A DNA stretch of 64,000 nucleotides from assembly GCF_000975055.1 (NCBI RefSeq), contig NZ_BBRB01000001.1, forward strand, positions 689,751 through 753,750. The letters run 5' to 3'. The translations under genes were made by a program, and so were the position numbers. The stretch is from Demequina sediminicola (GTDB lineage: Bacteria; Actinomycetota; Actinomycetes; Actinomycetales; Demequinaceae). Below the pieces are notes generated by a model that was not told the origin of the DNA, did no database searches, and worked only from the letters and a program-made list of their open reading frames with translations. Below are positions 16,830 to 25,994 of the stretch, one piece after another. Every line of letters begins with the position of its first letter. Within the stretch, counting starts at the first letter, position 1.

Positions 16830-17174
16830 TCATCGCGCCGTACCCCCAGACCGCAGAGGGCCCGAAGCCTCCTTTACGACTTCCACCGACGGCTTAGGCG
16901 TTGTCCCGTCCGACCGCCTGGGAAGCGTGAAAAACGCCGTGTACTCCCCCACGGGATAGCCGTCGAAAGCAGTGGCCCGTACCCCCGTCAGCTCGCCCGA
17001 CTCGGAACGCTCCAACTTGCGGTCGACCGTGATCTCAACGAGGTATCCGACGTTTGGATCGACAGCCACTATCTTCGTTCTGAGCCCCTTTGCCCGCCGA
17101 CACCGCGGGACCAATTGATCCCCGAATCGATTCGGCGGAGCCGAGTGTCCCGCTTGCTGGTACGACCGCGCCAC
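16830..17174 (-). CDS. Hypothetical protein or fragment
   Basis: 114 codons. The central part (GLRTKIVAVDPNVGYLVEITVDRK then LERSESGELTGVRATAFDGY) reads like ordinary folded protein with alternating strands, while both ends are low-complexity and Arg/Pro-rich. It lies between two decayed genes, so it may be a surviving fragment of a larger element gene. No family recognised. Confidence 0.35.
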   Translation of the reverse strand: MARSYQQAGHSAPPNRFGDQLVPRCRRAKGLRTKIVAVDPNVGYLVEITVDRKLERSESGELTGVRATAFDGYPVGEYTAFFTLPRRSDGTTPKPSVEVVKEASGPLRSGGTAR

Positions 17175-17707
17175 GTCTGATCGGTTCCGGTCAACGGTGG
17201 TCCAGTTGCGGGCCGAGTCGTCTGGAATATGCCACTACGTGGCTCAGGCCTGAAGCATGGAAGGGTAACTACACCGCGACGAGGTTCCTAACGATTCAGC
17301 GTTTGAGCCACTCAGCAGAGTCGTCGAGCCTCGCGAAGTGCGCTACGTCGAATCGCCAGACGCACACTGGCGACGCGTGCTTGGGTAGCCAACGCAAGCT
17401 ATCGGAGACCTGATGTTGCTACGACGCCTCGTAGTGGACGAAGAACTCGCGACGGGCAGCATGAGTCGTCGACGGCGGGCCAAGATCACAATGCTCAGCA
17501 AGAACACGATCAAGAACTGGAACGACTCACCACTCACCTGGGACAACAATGAGGTCTGCCAGCAGTCGTTTCGGCCTCATCCTAACCGCAACGACCTTCC
17601 TGCTGACGCGTGGCTTCCTGACGACTTCGGCCCCTGGGGAAACACCTCGAGCTCGCGTCTCGTGGCTCCAGTATGGGCTCACGACTCGTGGCCCCAAGCC
17701 TTCCCAC
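17175..17707. other. Gene-free stretch in the decayed element
   Basis: No reading frame here looks like protein over more than a few tens of residues. One minus-strand piece (17460-17549) encodes a single hydrophobic segment (FQFLIVFLLSIVILA) without a credible gene around it. No repeats or RNA structure were recognised. Confidence 0.4.
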
Positions 17708-20700
17708 CTACCCGCGACGCCGATTCACCCGGTAGCTCGCTCGCCTCTCCGTATACGAGGACACAAGACCATCAATCACGAGTCGATCGAGCAGGGTTTG
17801 GACTTCAAGGCTCCGGGGCAGATCAACGGGTGGCCGCCCTCGCCTAGTCAGCTTCGCGTAGGGGTCCCCCAGCGCGGACAAGACCGCATGCAGGCCGTCA
17901 ACGTTCTCCGTTTCGAGCGATCTTCCCAGCAGTTCCAGAACCACCATCGGCTCGCCTAGGCCATGCTCAACGAGCTCCTGAACCGCGTCGGCTCCGGGCA
18001 CAAGCGCCGACTGGACCAGCGCGCGACTGATCTCGTCGACCTCCGCCGACTTCGCACCAGCAAGGAGTTCGCCAAAGCTCGCGACGGCTTCTCGCTTGAA
18101 CCCATCGCCAATAACTGGACTCGAAATGAACTGCGCGAGGTGATCAGCTGGCAGGATGCTCGACGAGAGGTTCATGGGCGCGTATGACGAGACTCGAAGC
18201 GCACCCTCTCGATCACGCCACTGCTCTACGAGCGGCCCCGACAACGTCACGCCGTCGTCGGGCACAATGCTCTCTTCCAGGAGTCCGGCAGCCATGAGCC
18301 CCGCACCGTCAATGATACCCGCGGGGTCGAGGTTCGTTACCCCCAGGCGACTGACACGGTCGACGCGCAAGAGAGCTTCGACGCTCGCAGCGTTGAGGAT
18401 CGCATACGCGACACGGACAATCCGCGCATTGTCTCGTTCGACATCGTGTACGACCTTCTCGCCGGCACGAATACGTTCACATATGGTTGCGTCGAGAGAT
18501 CCGTCGCTCGATGCGTCCAACAGCTCAGCAACGTTGGACACGACCAGTGCATACCTACCGGCGGCACCCAGTTCCGTCCACAACTCCGGTGACACCTGCG
18601 AAATGTCCTCAACGATGCAGTCGGCCGGCGTCAAGGCCAGAAGGGCCACAAAAGCCTCGCCGGGTTCGAGACCTTGCAGCTCCTCAACGAAGTTCGCAGG
18701 ATCGGCAATTGCGTAGCTCGTGGTCTTGCTTTCGCGCACCGCATCTACGTAGTGTGAGAGGTCAGCGCGCGCTCTCTGATGAACCAGCGGCTCATGCCTT
18801 AAGACATCGAGCGAGATCGTTGCGCTATCCACGAGCACTGCAAGGTTCCTTGCGTTAACCTCGAAGGCACCTCGCTCGCGAATGACGTCCTGCCCGGTAG
18901 GCCCGAAGATCGTGACGTCCGGCAGGATGCCCACGGCGTCACAGATTAACGTGACCGCCTGCCGCGTGGAGGTCGCCCAGTCAAACTTTGGGGTATTGAG
19001 CGTGCTCAGAGTCTCGCGGAGCAGAGCTCCCAACTCGCTCGAGTACTCGTACTCGACGCCCTCCGACATTTCGAGAAAGGCGTAATCCAGGTACCTCGCC
19101 CGGGCTTCTAAAGTGAGATCACTTGCGTCGGCAATTGCGACGAAAACACCTGGCCAATGCGGCGTAATCGCCTCCACGAGTCGCTTTCCGTGCGCCCCCT
19201 CGATGAGATAGCGATGGAACTCCCGGAAGCCGGTAACACCCCTTCTCAGTAGCAGCTTCACCACCGGGTCGCTATCAAGGTCTCTCGAGGCGAACACGTG
19301 GTTCATGATGGACAAGTTGATGGCCGCGTTCTCCGACAAGAGCCCCCGGCCACGAACGCTCAAGAGCGTCTTGATCTCATCGTCCTCAAGTGCGTAGTCC
19401 CAGTCGCTGAGCCCAGGATTAACGTTCCTCATAAGGTATTGCAGTGCACGCACACTCATGCCAGCGCTCTGTTGAATCGCGCTATAAACGTCAAAGTACT
19501 CACCGAGGTAGCCCTGACGAACGAGCAGGCGCGCAAGGTCGGAACTGAGATAACGCTCAATGAGCCGGTCGAAGGTAGTCGGATCCCCTGCCGCTTCAGG
19601 CGCCCTGTCCGCTAGAGCTGCAGCGGTCCTCTCCGGCACTTCTCGGGGACTGTTCTCGCCTTCCGGCGCGGACCGCTGCTCGGTAAGGCTCGGATGCTCC
19701 AGTAGAAGCTCCCAGGTTGCGTGCCTTAGAGCTTCGACCGCCTGCTCGTGCGTGCGAATCAACTTCTGCTGGTCGCGTGCGAGCGCTTCGTTCAATGACG
19801 AAACTCCGCCCGCGCCAACGACACCGCTGATGATCTGATCGCAAGTAGCTCGATACGCCACTCTCCTCCGCCCACTCGCATCAGTTCCTAGAATCTCTAC
19901 GTACTCACTACCGGCACGAACTGCGTCCCAGAACTCGGGGCGACATATGGCCTCGCGGTCGTACCTCGCTTGACCGAGGTTGAACAAGTCGATAGTGCGG
20001 AGCGGGTTGCTGGTCTGAGCGTTTGCAAACACCTCGGCAATCCGCACTAACGCGGCTCCCCACCTCTCGGCTTGCGCCGGCGACGTTGGGACGGATTGCT
20101 CTACCTTCTTTGTCGCCTCGACGATTGCGTCCCGGTGACGCTCAATCGCGGCCGCGACCATGCGGCGACCAGCATCATGCAGGCGGTCAAGTTCGCTGTC
20201 ACGCAACCTGATCTTCTCGAATTCCCGCATGTGTGCTTGTTTGTAGGCCACCAAAGCAAACATGATGTTGGCGCTGATTCCCGGCGCACTCAGCTCGGCC
20301 GCCACGAGCCTGTCATAGAAGACATCGTATTCAGTTCGGAAGTTCTTGATCAGCCGCATCTCCGCCAAGTGGGGCGCGACGGCTCTCAATAGCTCGGGAT
20401 CCGGCAACTCTACGGCGCCCTTGAACTCCGCCTCCAACAAGCCGCTGGCATTCCTATGGGAGATGAACGGCACCACCGGCACGACAAGTTCGAAGAACTT
20501 CGTTCTATTGCTGCGCCCCAACTCGCGTCGCGCCGCGTCCTGGTCGTGGCCCTCCTCGAGAGATGCAAACAGGCTGTCCTTCACCGCATAGATGAACCGG
20601 ACCGGTCCTGGGCCGAGATCCCTCCACGAGCCAGGCCTCGCCAACGCTGCAAGTCGCTTCAGCCCATCGTGTGAAGTCCACAGTGTTTGAGCACGACCCC

Positions 20701-21535
20701 ACACCGCTGCAAGTCCGCGCTTGCTCGGGCGCCAGCGCCGCAGCTGGTCCGCGCGATTTAGCGTGCCGTTCAACGCTCGCAGGTCTTCGAAGATCGCGCT
20801 GTTGTTGTACCGATCCAGATCCTCGAAGAGCACTATGCGCCGGCCGCTGACCTCGAAGAAGTAGACAATCTCATCGAGAAACTCATCGAAGTATGAGTCT
20901 TCTTTAGTTGCTACAGACACGGTTGCGGCGCCCGCCGTGATTTTCTCAAGTCGAAAGCTCCCGCCGAGAGCCGTCCGAATCGCCAACCACACTGAACCGA
21001 ATGCCGCGACTGCGACCGCGACCCCGAGATAGCTCGTCGCACCGTCCGGCATCAGATTCTGCAGCGGAGTGAGCCAGCCAAACATTGTGGCCGCGACGGC
21101 GAATACGGCACCTGCCAACAATGCCGCGCCCGCTTCGCGCCACACGACGACCGCTGCAGTTCGCCTAAACCGCGACCGAGGCATCTTTGCGGGATGCAGG
21201 CGATACAGGATTTGCTTGACGATCTCCCTCTGGAGCTCGCGCGCCTCACGCTCGCGCGCCTTTCCCCGGGGCGCCTTCCTCGTCTCGGTTGGATCGCCCG
21301 TGCCGAGTGTCGACAGGGAGACCTCCACGACATCATCGGGGAAGACATCGACAACACGCTGGAGGATACTGCTCTTGCCAACGCCATAGGGACCGGTGAG
21401 CGCGATATTCCGAATCGACGACTTGTCCCTGATTGCGCTCAGCAACATGTCGGCATAGACGCCGTGTTCATCTGACAAGTAGCTCGGCGCGAGACTGCGG
21501 ATACTCAGCGGTCCCATGTCGCGTGTCTTATCCAT
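17708..21535 (-). CDS. YobI/KAP-type membrane-anchored P-loop NTPase
   Basis: 1275 residues from the ATG at 21535, which has GGGGGA about 10 bp upstream; an in-frame start 57 bp earlier is less likely. The opening SLAPSYLSDEHGVYADMLLS...IRNIALTGPYGVGKSS is the YobI signature with Walker A at 48-55. Two membrane helices follow (about 127-155 and 168-190), then Walker B RIVLFEDLDRYNN near 233-245. Transmembrane helices inserted between Walker A and B are the mark of the KAP/YobI NTPases, which hang a signalling ATPase on the inner membrane face. The remaining ~1000 residues are mostly helical and end in a winged-helix-like Arg-rich tail. It is the only large intact gene in the decayed element, and no partner gene is intact beside it. 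Function unknown; a role in phage or element conflict is inference. Confidence 0.85.
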   Translation of the reverse strand: MDKTRDMGPLSIRSLAPSYLSDEHGVYADMLLSAIRDKSSIRNIALTGPYGVGKSSILQRVVDVFPDDVVEVSLSTLGTGDPTETRKAPRGKAREREARELQREIVKQILYRLHPAKMPRSRFRRTAAVVVWREAGAALLAGAVFAVAATMFGWLTPLQNLMPDGATSYLGVAVAVAAFGSVWLAIRTALGGSFRLEKITAGAATVSVATKEDSYFDEFLDEIVYFFEVSGRRIVLFEDLDRYNNSAIFEDLRALNGTLNRADQLRRWRPSKRGLAAVWGRAQTLWTSHDGLKRLAALARPGSWRDLGPGPVRFIYAVKDSLFASLEEGHDQDAARRELGRSNRTKFFELVVPVVPFISHRNASGLLEAEFKGAVELPDPELLRAVAPHLAEMRLIKNFRTEYDVFYDRLVAAELSAPGISANIMFALVAYKQAHMREFEKIRLRDSELDRLHDAGRRMVAAAIERHRDAIVEATKKVEQSVPTSPAQAERWGAALVRIAEVFANAQTSNPLRTIDLFNLGQARYDREAICRPEFWDAVRAGSEYVEILGTDASGRRRVAYRATCDQIISGVVGAGGVSSLNEALARDQQKLIRTHEQAVEALRHATWELLLEHPSLTEQRSAPEGENSPREVPERTAAALADRAPEAAGDPTTFDRLIERYLSSDLARLLVRQGYLGEYFDVYSAIQQSAGMSVRALQYLMRNVNPGLSDWDYALEDDEIKTLLSVRGRGLLSENAAINLSIMNHVFASRDLDSDPVVKLLLRRGVTGFREFHRYLIEGAHGKRLVEAITPHWPGVFVAIADASDLTLEARARYLDYAFLEMSEGVEYEYSSELGALLRETLSTLNTPKFDWATSTRQAVTLICDAVGILPDVTIFGPTGQDVIRERGAFEVNARNLAVLVDSATISLDVLRHEPLVHQRARADLSHYVDAVRESKTTSYAIADPANFVEELQGLEPGEAFVALLALTPADCIVEDISQVSPELWTELGAAGRYALVVSNVAELLDASSDGSLDATICERIRAGEKVVHDVERDNARIVRVAYAILNAASVEALLRVDRVSRLGVTNLDPAGIIDGAGLMAAGLLEESIVPDDGVTLSGPLVEQWRDREGALRVSSYAPMNLSSSILPADHLAQFISSPVIGDGFKREAVASFGELLAGAKSAEVDEISRALVQSALVPGADAVQELVEHGLGEPMVVLELLGRSLETENVDGLHAVLSALGDPYAKLTRRGRPPVDLPRSLEVQTLLDRLVIDGLVSSYTERRASYRVNRRRG

Positions 21536-22150
21536 GCTTGCTGTATCCCCCACGCTTCGCACACTAGCGAATGGCTCCCAAGCCGCTACCATCTCTACGC
21601 TATTTCAATACATGGAACACCCTAGGGGATCGAACAAGTCCAAGCGCGCTCGCACAAGCGGATTGGCACGATGTACTACCTCGGCTCGCCGAAGTCCCGG
21701 CACTCACGCGTGAACGCTGCGGGCCTGTCAGCCGCTCAGAACCTTGCCGGGCAAGACACCGACCCATTCGCCGATGGCCTGGCTCTGTGCGTAGTGAAGG
21801 AGCGACCGCATCTGCGAGTGCCGGAGAGCCTCCCTGCGCACCGAGCTACAGCAACCATTCAAGACCTCAACCTCATGAACAAGGCGTCGCATGTACCGCG
21901 TCGAAAGGGCGCGGCTACGCTCGGCGATCTCTCGGAAATGTCCGCGTTGACTTTTCCATATTGCCGCAGATTGCCCCTACCACGGTCCTCTCGATCTACG
22001 CAGCGCTGTTCACGAGCGATCCGCACCTCCCCATCGTCGCTCCGACAGTTCAGGACGACGGCGATGTCGACGCCCCAGGAACGCCCAGGGGCCTAGCCGT
22101 CTCTGCAGAGCCCTCCGAGTTCCTCAGCGCTTTGCGCGAGGTCTTGATCT
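21536..22150. other. Decayed DNA upstream of the NTPase gene
   Basis: Open frames on the plus strand (for example 21571-22257) have no recognisable protein character. The first ~80 bp must hold the promoter of the NTPase gene on the minus strand; no consensus hexamers stand out. The remainder leads into the broken gene that starts near 22150. Confidence 0.4.
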
Positions 22151-22179
22151 ATCTCGGCACAGTTGGGAGATGCGAGGCC

Positions 22180-22745
22180 GCGAAGTGCTCGCCAGTATGC
22201 GTTCGCAGACACACCCGGAAAGCTCGACGCCATCGGCGAGTCACGAGGTATCACTAGGGAGCGCGTCCGGCAGATCGACTAGAAGCCGTGGATCCCCTCG
22301 AGGGGTTCGAACGCGACGGGCGGGTTGGTACTCCCACACCTGAGCACGCCGCAGCGGATTTCCGGGCCGAGATCCGGGGGCTCACAGTTTCACCTGGGTT
22401 GGTGCCGATCGCAAGTGTCCGCGCGCTTCGCACCGACGCGTGGATCACCTCGACCGCACAAGTCTCAGGAAGTGGCTGGCGGACTGCGGAGTAGAGACTC
22501 GAGAGAGCTACGCCATGGTCTGCCGCACTGGCATGCTGGAGCGCGCAATCGCCACGCTAGCCGCCGCCGCTGAGCCGTTGCCGGCCGACACAACACTTGA
22601 TCGGCTCGGCATCGAGCGGTCTGGTGCACCCCTCGAGCACAGGCTGTCCCGACACCAACGGTTCGTATGGGTCGGCCGCAACGCCTCCGCACTCGCAGAG
22701 GGGGTGACATCCGGCTACACGAGCATCCGCGACGCGCATTGAATT
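22180..22745 (+). pseudogene. Broken regulatory gene with sigma-70 region 4-like HTH
   Basis: A plus-strand frame reads ARQYAFADTPGKLDAIGESR then GITRERVRQID followed directly by TAG (22279-22281). LDAIGESRGITRERVRQI is the region 4 helix-turn-helix of sigma-70-like proteins. Downstream, two further frames carry coherent sequence: ADFRAEIRGLTVSPGLVPIA and, after a frameshift near 22450, LEHRLSRHQRFVWVGRNASA, resembling the winged segments that follow such HTHs in large actinobacterial regulators. At least one premature stop and one frameshift show it is dead. Confidence 0.6.
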
Positions 22746-23020
22746 CGCCCCCAGAGCGTCGTTACCTACTCGACGGTGTATCCCTTCGAGAGTCGCAACT
22801 GCGTTGTCACGCTGACTCGCGCAGCGAACGGTGCCAACAAGGTGCTCTGCGGAGTCACGTCGTGTCGACCGCCGTCGCAACTTCTGGTTGTTCCGCTCAA
22901 CGATGTCACACGGCCACGGGCGCGGGAGTGGGTCGCTCACGGCGGCCGGCTCCGCGCAACTGCTCGACGTGGTCGAGGGAGCCTCAGTAGATCTTCCCCC
23001 GCCTCTGGCTGGGCTCCCAG
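22746..23020. other. Unassigned stretch between two gene relics
   Basis: All frames are short or compositionally random. It may hold further pieces of the broken gene on either side, but nothing can be aligned by eye. Confidence 0.35.
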
Positions 23021-23194
23021 TCGCTCGACTGGACGGGGATTCAGCCCACCTTAGGCTCGTTCAATGTTTTCGTCGAGCACGTAGCCACCGCCATCGGCGC
23101 GCTCAGGGAACGTTGCGCCGATCGAGTGAAGGCATGGCTCCTCAAGCGCAGCGAAGTGGACTTTGCACTGACTTGGGAAAAGTCTCTCCGTTGA
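23021..23194 (+). pseudogene. C-terminal fragment of an unknown gene
   Basis: 57 codons ending in TGA read as a normal amphipathic protein end: SLDWTGIQPTLGSFNVFVEH then VATAIGALRERCADRVKAWL and a short charged tail. No start codon or upstream frame continues it. It may be the true end of the broken regulatory gene at 22180 or of another lost gene. Family not recognised. Confidence 0.45.
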
Positions 23195-23304
23195 TCGCCC
23201 GTCCAACCCTATGGCTTGCGAACGCCGCAACGCACACTTAGCTTGGATGCCCCCTGACTGGAGTCGTGCTCATGCGAGGACAGGGCAGGTGACACACCCT
23301 CGCC

Positions 23305-23580
23305 GCGTGGCTCCTGCTGATCGCGGCAATCCTGCTTGAGGTCAGCGCAGCTCTGTCGCTTAAGGGCGCCCTCACCCACCCCTCGCTTTATGCCGTCGTG
23401 GTCACGAGCTACGCGGGCGCCTTCACGATGCTGGCCTTGGTGTTGCGCGCTGGCGTGGGTCTTGGCGTGGCCTACGGCATCTGGGCCGCAGCGGGCGTGG
23501 CGCTGACGTCGGTCATCTCCAAGGCGCTTTCAAGGAGCCGCTCACGTGGCTGTGTCCGGACACAGCCCGCCACTACTCTG
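23305..23580 (+). pseudogene. SMR-family multidrug efflux relic
   Basis: The frame beginning at 23308 gives WLLLIAAILLEVSAALSLKG, then YAVVVTSYAGAFTMLALVLR and AYGIWAAAGVALTSVIS, matching helices 1-3 of EmrE-type small multidrug resistance proteins, including the membrane Glu of helix 1 (LLEVSA). No start codon precedes it: an in-frame TGA lies at 23290 with no ATG or GTG between. Near 23525 the frame slips; FKEPLTWL, the next family motif, is found in another frame. The last helix has been replaced by the promoter of the UDP-glucose pyrophosphorylase gene. Confidence 0.75.
23550..23579 (+). promoter_or_regulatory. Promoter region with perfect 16-bp palindrome
   Basis: CTGTGTCCGGACACAG (23550-23565) is a perfect palindrome immediately upstream of a TACTCT -10-like box (23574-23579), which lies 6 bp before the ATG at 23586. 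The palindrome covers the -35 position and could be an operator. It arises inside the SMR relic, so chance is possible. Confidence 0.45.
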
Positions 23581-23585
23581 GGGTT

Positions 23586-25010
23586 ATGAGCGCTGAGGGA
23601 TTGAAGCGAGCCCAGGACAAGATGCGCGCCGAGGGCGTGAACCAGGCCGCCATCGACGTCTTCACCCACTACTATGGCGAGTTGGAGGCTGGCGCGACTG
23701 GCCTCATCCCGGAGGAGACCATCACGCCGCTGCACGATCCGCAGCGCTTGGCGGACGTCGACGTCTCGCCGGAGGCCGCAAGCGAGGCTCTGCGCCGCAC
23801 CGCCATCATCAAGCTCAACGGTGGGCTGGGCACATCGATGGGCATGGACCGAGCCAAGTCGCTGCTGCCTGTGCGCGAGGGCAGTTCGTTCCTCGACATC
23901 ATCGCCCGCCAGGTGGCGCACGCTCGCGGCGAGCACGACGCCCCGCTGCCGCTGGTCCTCATGAACTCGTTCCGTACGCGCGACGACTCTCTTGAGGCGC
24001 TGGACAGCCACGCAGGCATCGAAGTGGACGGGCTGCCCCTGGACTTCCTGCAGAACAAAGAGCCCAAACTCCTGGTGGATTCGCTTGAGCCCGTTGAGTG
24101 GCCCGCGGACCCGTCTCTGGAGTGGTGCCCTCCGGGTCACGGCGACATCTACACGGCGTTGTTGGGCTCCGGGGTCCTCAAGGCCCTGCTCGATGCCGGC
24201 TACAAGTACGCGAGCGCCTCTAACTCGGACAACCTGGGCGCCGTACCTCACCCGCAGATCGCGGGCTGGTTTGCGGCCTCGGGCGCCCCCTATGCCGCCG
24301 AGGTATGCGTGCGCACGCTCGCCGACCGTAAGGGCGGCCACCTCGCCATTCGCACCGCGGACAACCAGCTGATCCTGCGCGACACTGCCCAAACCCCCGC
24401 GGACCAGATGCACTACTTCACGGACGAACACCGCCACCCGTTCTTCCACACCAACAACCTGTGGTTTGACCTCGAGGCCCTGTACGCGGCCCTCTCCGAG
24501 CGTGGCGCTGTCTTGGGTCTGCCGCTCATCCGCAACAAGAAGACGGTGGACCCCACAGACTCCAGCTCCCCCGAGGTGTTCCAGATCGAGTCCGCCATGG
24601 GCGCCGCGATCGAGGTCTTCGAGGGTGCCACCGCGATCGCGGTGGAACGCGAGCGCTTCCTGCCGGTCAAGACCACGAACGACCTGCTGGTGTTGCGTTC
24701 GGACGCCTACCGCTTGGACGCCGACGGCGGCCTGCGCCTCGACGCCGCGAAGGCTCCCCTCGTGGACTTGGACCCCGAGTTCTTCAAGACCGTGGGCGAC
24801 TTCGACGCCCGCTTCCCCACCGGTGCTCCGTCACTGCGCGAGGCGGCATCGCTCACCGTGCGCGGCGACTGGACTTTCGGGTCGGATGTCGTGGTGCGCG
24901 GCACGGTGATGTTGGAGGGCGGCGGTCACATTCCTGACGGCGCCGTTCTGGACAGCACTGAGTGGGCCGCCGGGGGCAACACGGCCAGCGACAACAGCCG
25001 GGACGTCTAG
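23586..25010 (+). CDS. UTP-glucose-1-phosphate uridylyltransferase (UDPGP type)
   Basis: 474 residues. IIKLNGGLGTSMGMDRAKSLLPVREG is the nucleotide-binding motif of the eukaryote-like UDPGP family (LNGGLGTSMG, with the catalytic Lys of AKSLLPV). FLQNKEPKL, WCPPGHGDIYTAL, SNSDNLGA and NNLWFDL are the expected later blocks. The enzyme makes UDP-glucose from UTP and glucose 1-phosphate for glycogen, trehalose and envelope polysaccharides. This family differs from bacterial GalU and is typical of some actinobacteria. The stop overlaps that of the convergent gene through a shared CTAG. Confidence 0.93.
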   Translation: MSAEGLKRAQDKMRAEGVNQAAIDVFTHYYGELEAGATGLIPEETITPLHDPQRLADVDVSPEAASEALRRTAIIKLNGGLGTSMGMDRAKSLLPVREGSSFLDIIARQVAHARGEHDAPLPLVLMNSFRTRDDSLEALDSHAGIEVDGLPLDFLQNKEPKLLVDSLEPVEWPADPSLEWCPPGHGDIYTALLGSGVLKALLDAGYKYASASNSDNLGAVPHPQIAGWFAASGAPYAAEVCVRTLADRKGGHLAIRTADNQLILRDTAQTPADQMHYFTDEHRHPFFHTNNLWFDLEALYAALSERGAVLGLPLIRNKKTVDPTDSSSPEVFQIESAMGAAIEVFEGATAIAVERERFLPVKTTNDLLVLRSDAYRLDADGGLRLDAAKAPLVDLDPEFFKTVGDFDARFPTGAPSLREAASLTVRGDWTFGSDVVVRGTVMLEGGGHIPDGAVLDSTEWAAGGNTASDNSRDV

Positions 25011-25777
25011 TTGCAGGAGCCTTCCGCGACGCCGGCCTGCGCGTCGTAGGAGTATGTGCCGACCTCGCCGCCGCTGTAGGTGAGCTCAACACACCATTCG
25101 GCGGTCGCAGTGCCAGTGATGCTGATGGAGTGCTCGGTCACAAGTTCCTGAGGAACATCCACGGCTCCCACCATGTAGGACTCGTCAGTCATCGTGACCT
25201 CGGGCACTGCGCCGGTTTCAACGGCCTGGGTTGCGACTTCTGCCCCCACGGCATGGATGTCCTGCCGCGCCTGAATGTCCACCTGCTCGGGTGCCGGGTC
25301 TTGCACATAGAACCATGCGGCTGCGGCGGTGAGCAGCAGGCCTAGCCAGCCGAGGATGGTGCCCGCGATGGCGAACGCTCCGTGGCGGGCGCGTCCGTGG
25401 CGGGCTGCATGCCAGCCCAAGTGTCCGAGAACAATCGCCACGATCGAGAATCCCAGGATGGCCGTCACGAATGAGGTGATTCCCATCCATGTGCGTGACT
25501 TGGCGGGTGTGGGATCGCTCTCGTTTCCAGGTTCCGCACTTGGGTCGTCGGGTTCACCGGGCCCGCTGGCCGCGCTCGACCCACTGGGCGTACTCGTCGC
25601 ACTGGCCGCACTCGTCTCTCTTGGCACAGTAGCGCCGCGTGGCATGGCGTCGGCTTCTGGAATAGATGCCCACGGCGAGGCCGACTCGACTCCAGGCGTG
25701 GGAGAGTCAGCGCTTGAGTGGGGTGGCTCGCTGTCACCGGCGTCGTCGCGGCGAGCGGTGCGCGTCTCGTCCATCAT
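25007..25777 (-). CDS. DUF4190-like membrane protein
   Basis: 256 residues from the ATG at 25777, behind a GAAGGAG Shine-Dalgarno. An N-terminal disordered region rich in Ser/Pro/Ala/Glu (about 110 residues) precedes TWMGITSFVTAILGFSIVAIVLGHLGWHAARHGRARHGAFAIAGTILGWLGLLLTAAAAWFY, the two-helix DUF4190 pattern. The exported C-terminal domain of about 90 residues has two Cys (EWCVELTYSGGE and GSCN) that may pair. Function unknown; the 3' end meets the UDPGP gene tail to tail. Confidence 0.75.
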   Translation of the reverse strand: MMDETRTARRDDAGDSEPPHSSADSPTPGVESASPWASIPEADAMPRGATVPRETSAASATSTPSGSSAASGPGEPDDPSAEPGNESDPTPAKSRTWMGITSFVTAILGFSIVAIVLGHLGWHAARHGRARHGAFAIAGTILGWLGLLLTAAAAWFYVQDPAPEQVDIQARQDIHAVGAEVATQAVETGAVPEVTMTDESYMVGAVDVPQELVTEHSISITGTATAEWCVELTYSGGEVGTYSYDAQAGVAEGSCN

Positions 25778-25994
25778 GCTCCTTCGACTGGTGAGGCGCT
25801 GCTGAGCTGAACAGCTGAGCTGTACTGCTGAGCTGAGCGATTGAACGCAGTAGCGCCGATGCTGGTGTCGGTCTTTTCTCAAGGTACCGCCGTGCGGTCC
25901 CGGCCTCGGGAGCGCGTGCGGCCTGGCGAGGAATCTCACGCCGCGTTGCGAGGCTGCTCTGGCGAACCAGGAAAGGGAACTTGCCGCCATGGGC
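25778..25994. other. Intergenic with AGCTGA-type repeats
   Basis: 25800-25840 contains short degenerate repeats of GCTGAGCTGA around CAGCTGAGCTG, which can fold into small hairpins. It is the 5' region of the DUF4190-like gene on the minus strand. No protein-coding character. Confidence 0.4.

Noticed and set aside
21571..22257. 228-codon plus-strand frame upstream of the NTPase gene
   Set aside because: Composition is Arg/Pro/Ser-rich with no recognisable segment, and it covers the frame of the broken HTH gene at its end.
23200..23310. attR copy of the tRNA-Gly 3' end at the far side of the element
   Set aside because: No stretch resembling the last 20 bases of the tRNA gene was found between 16005 and 23600; the right end may be deleted.
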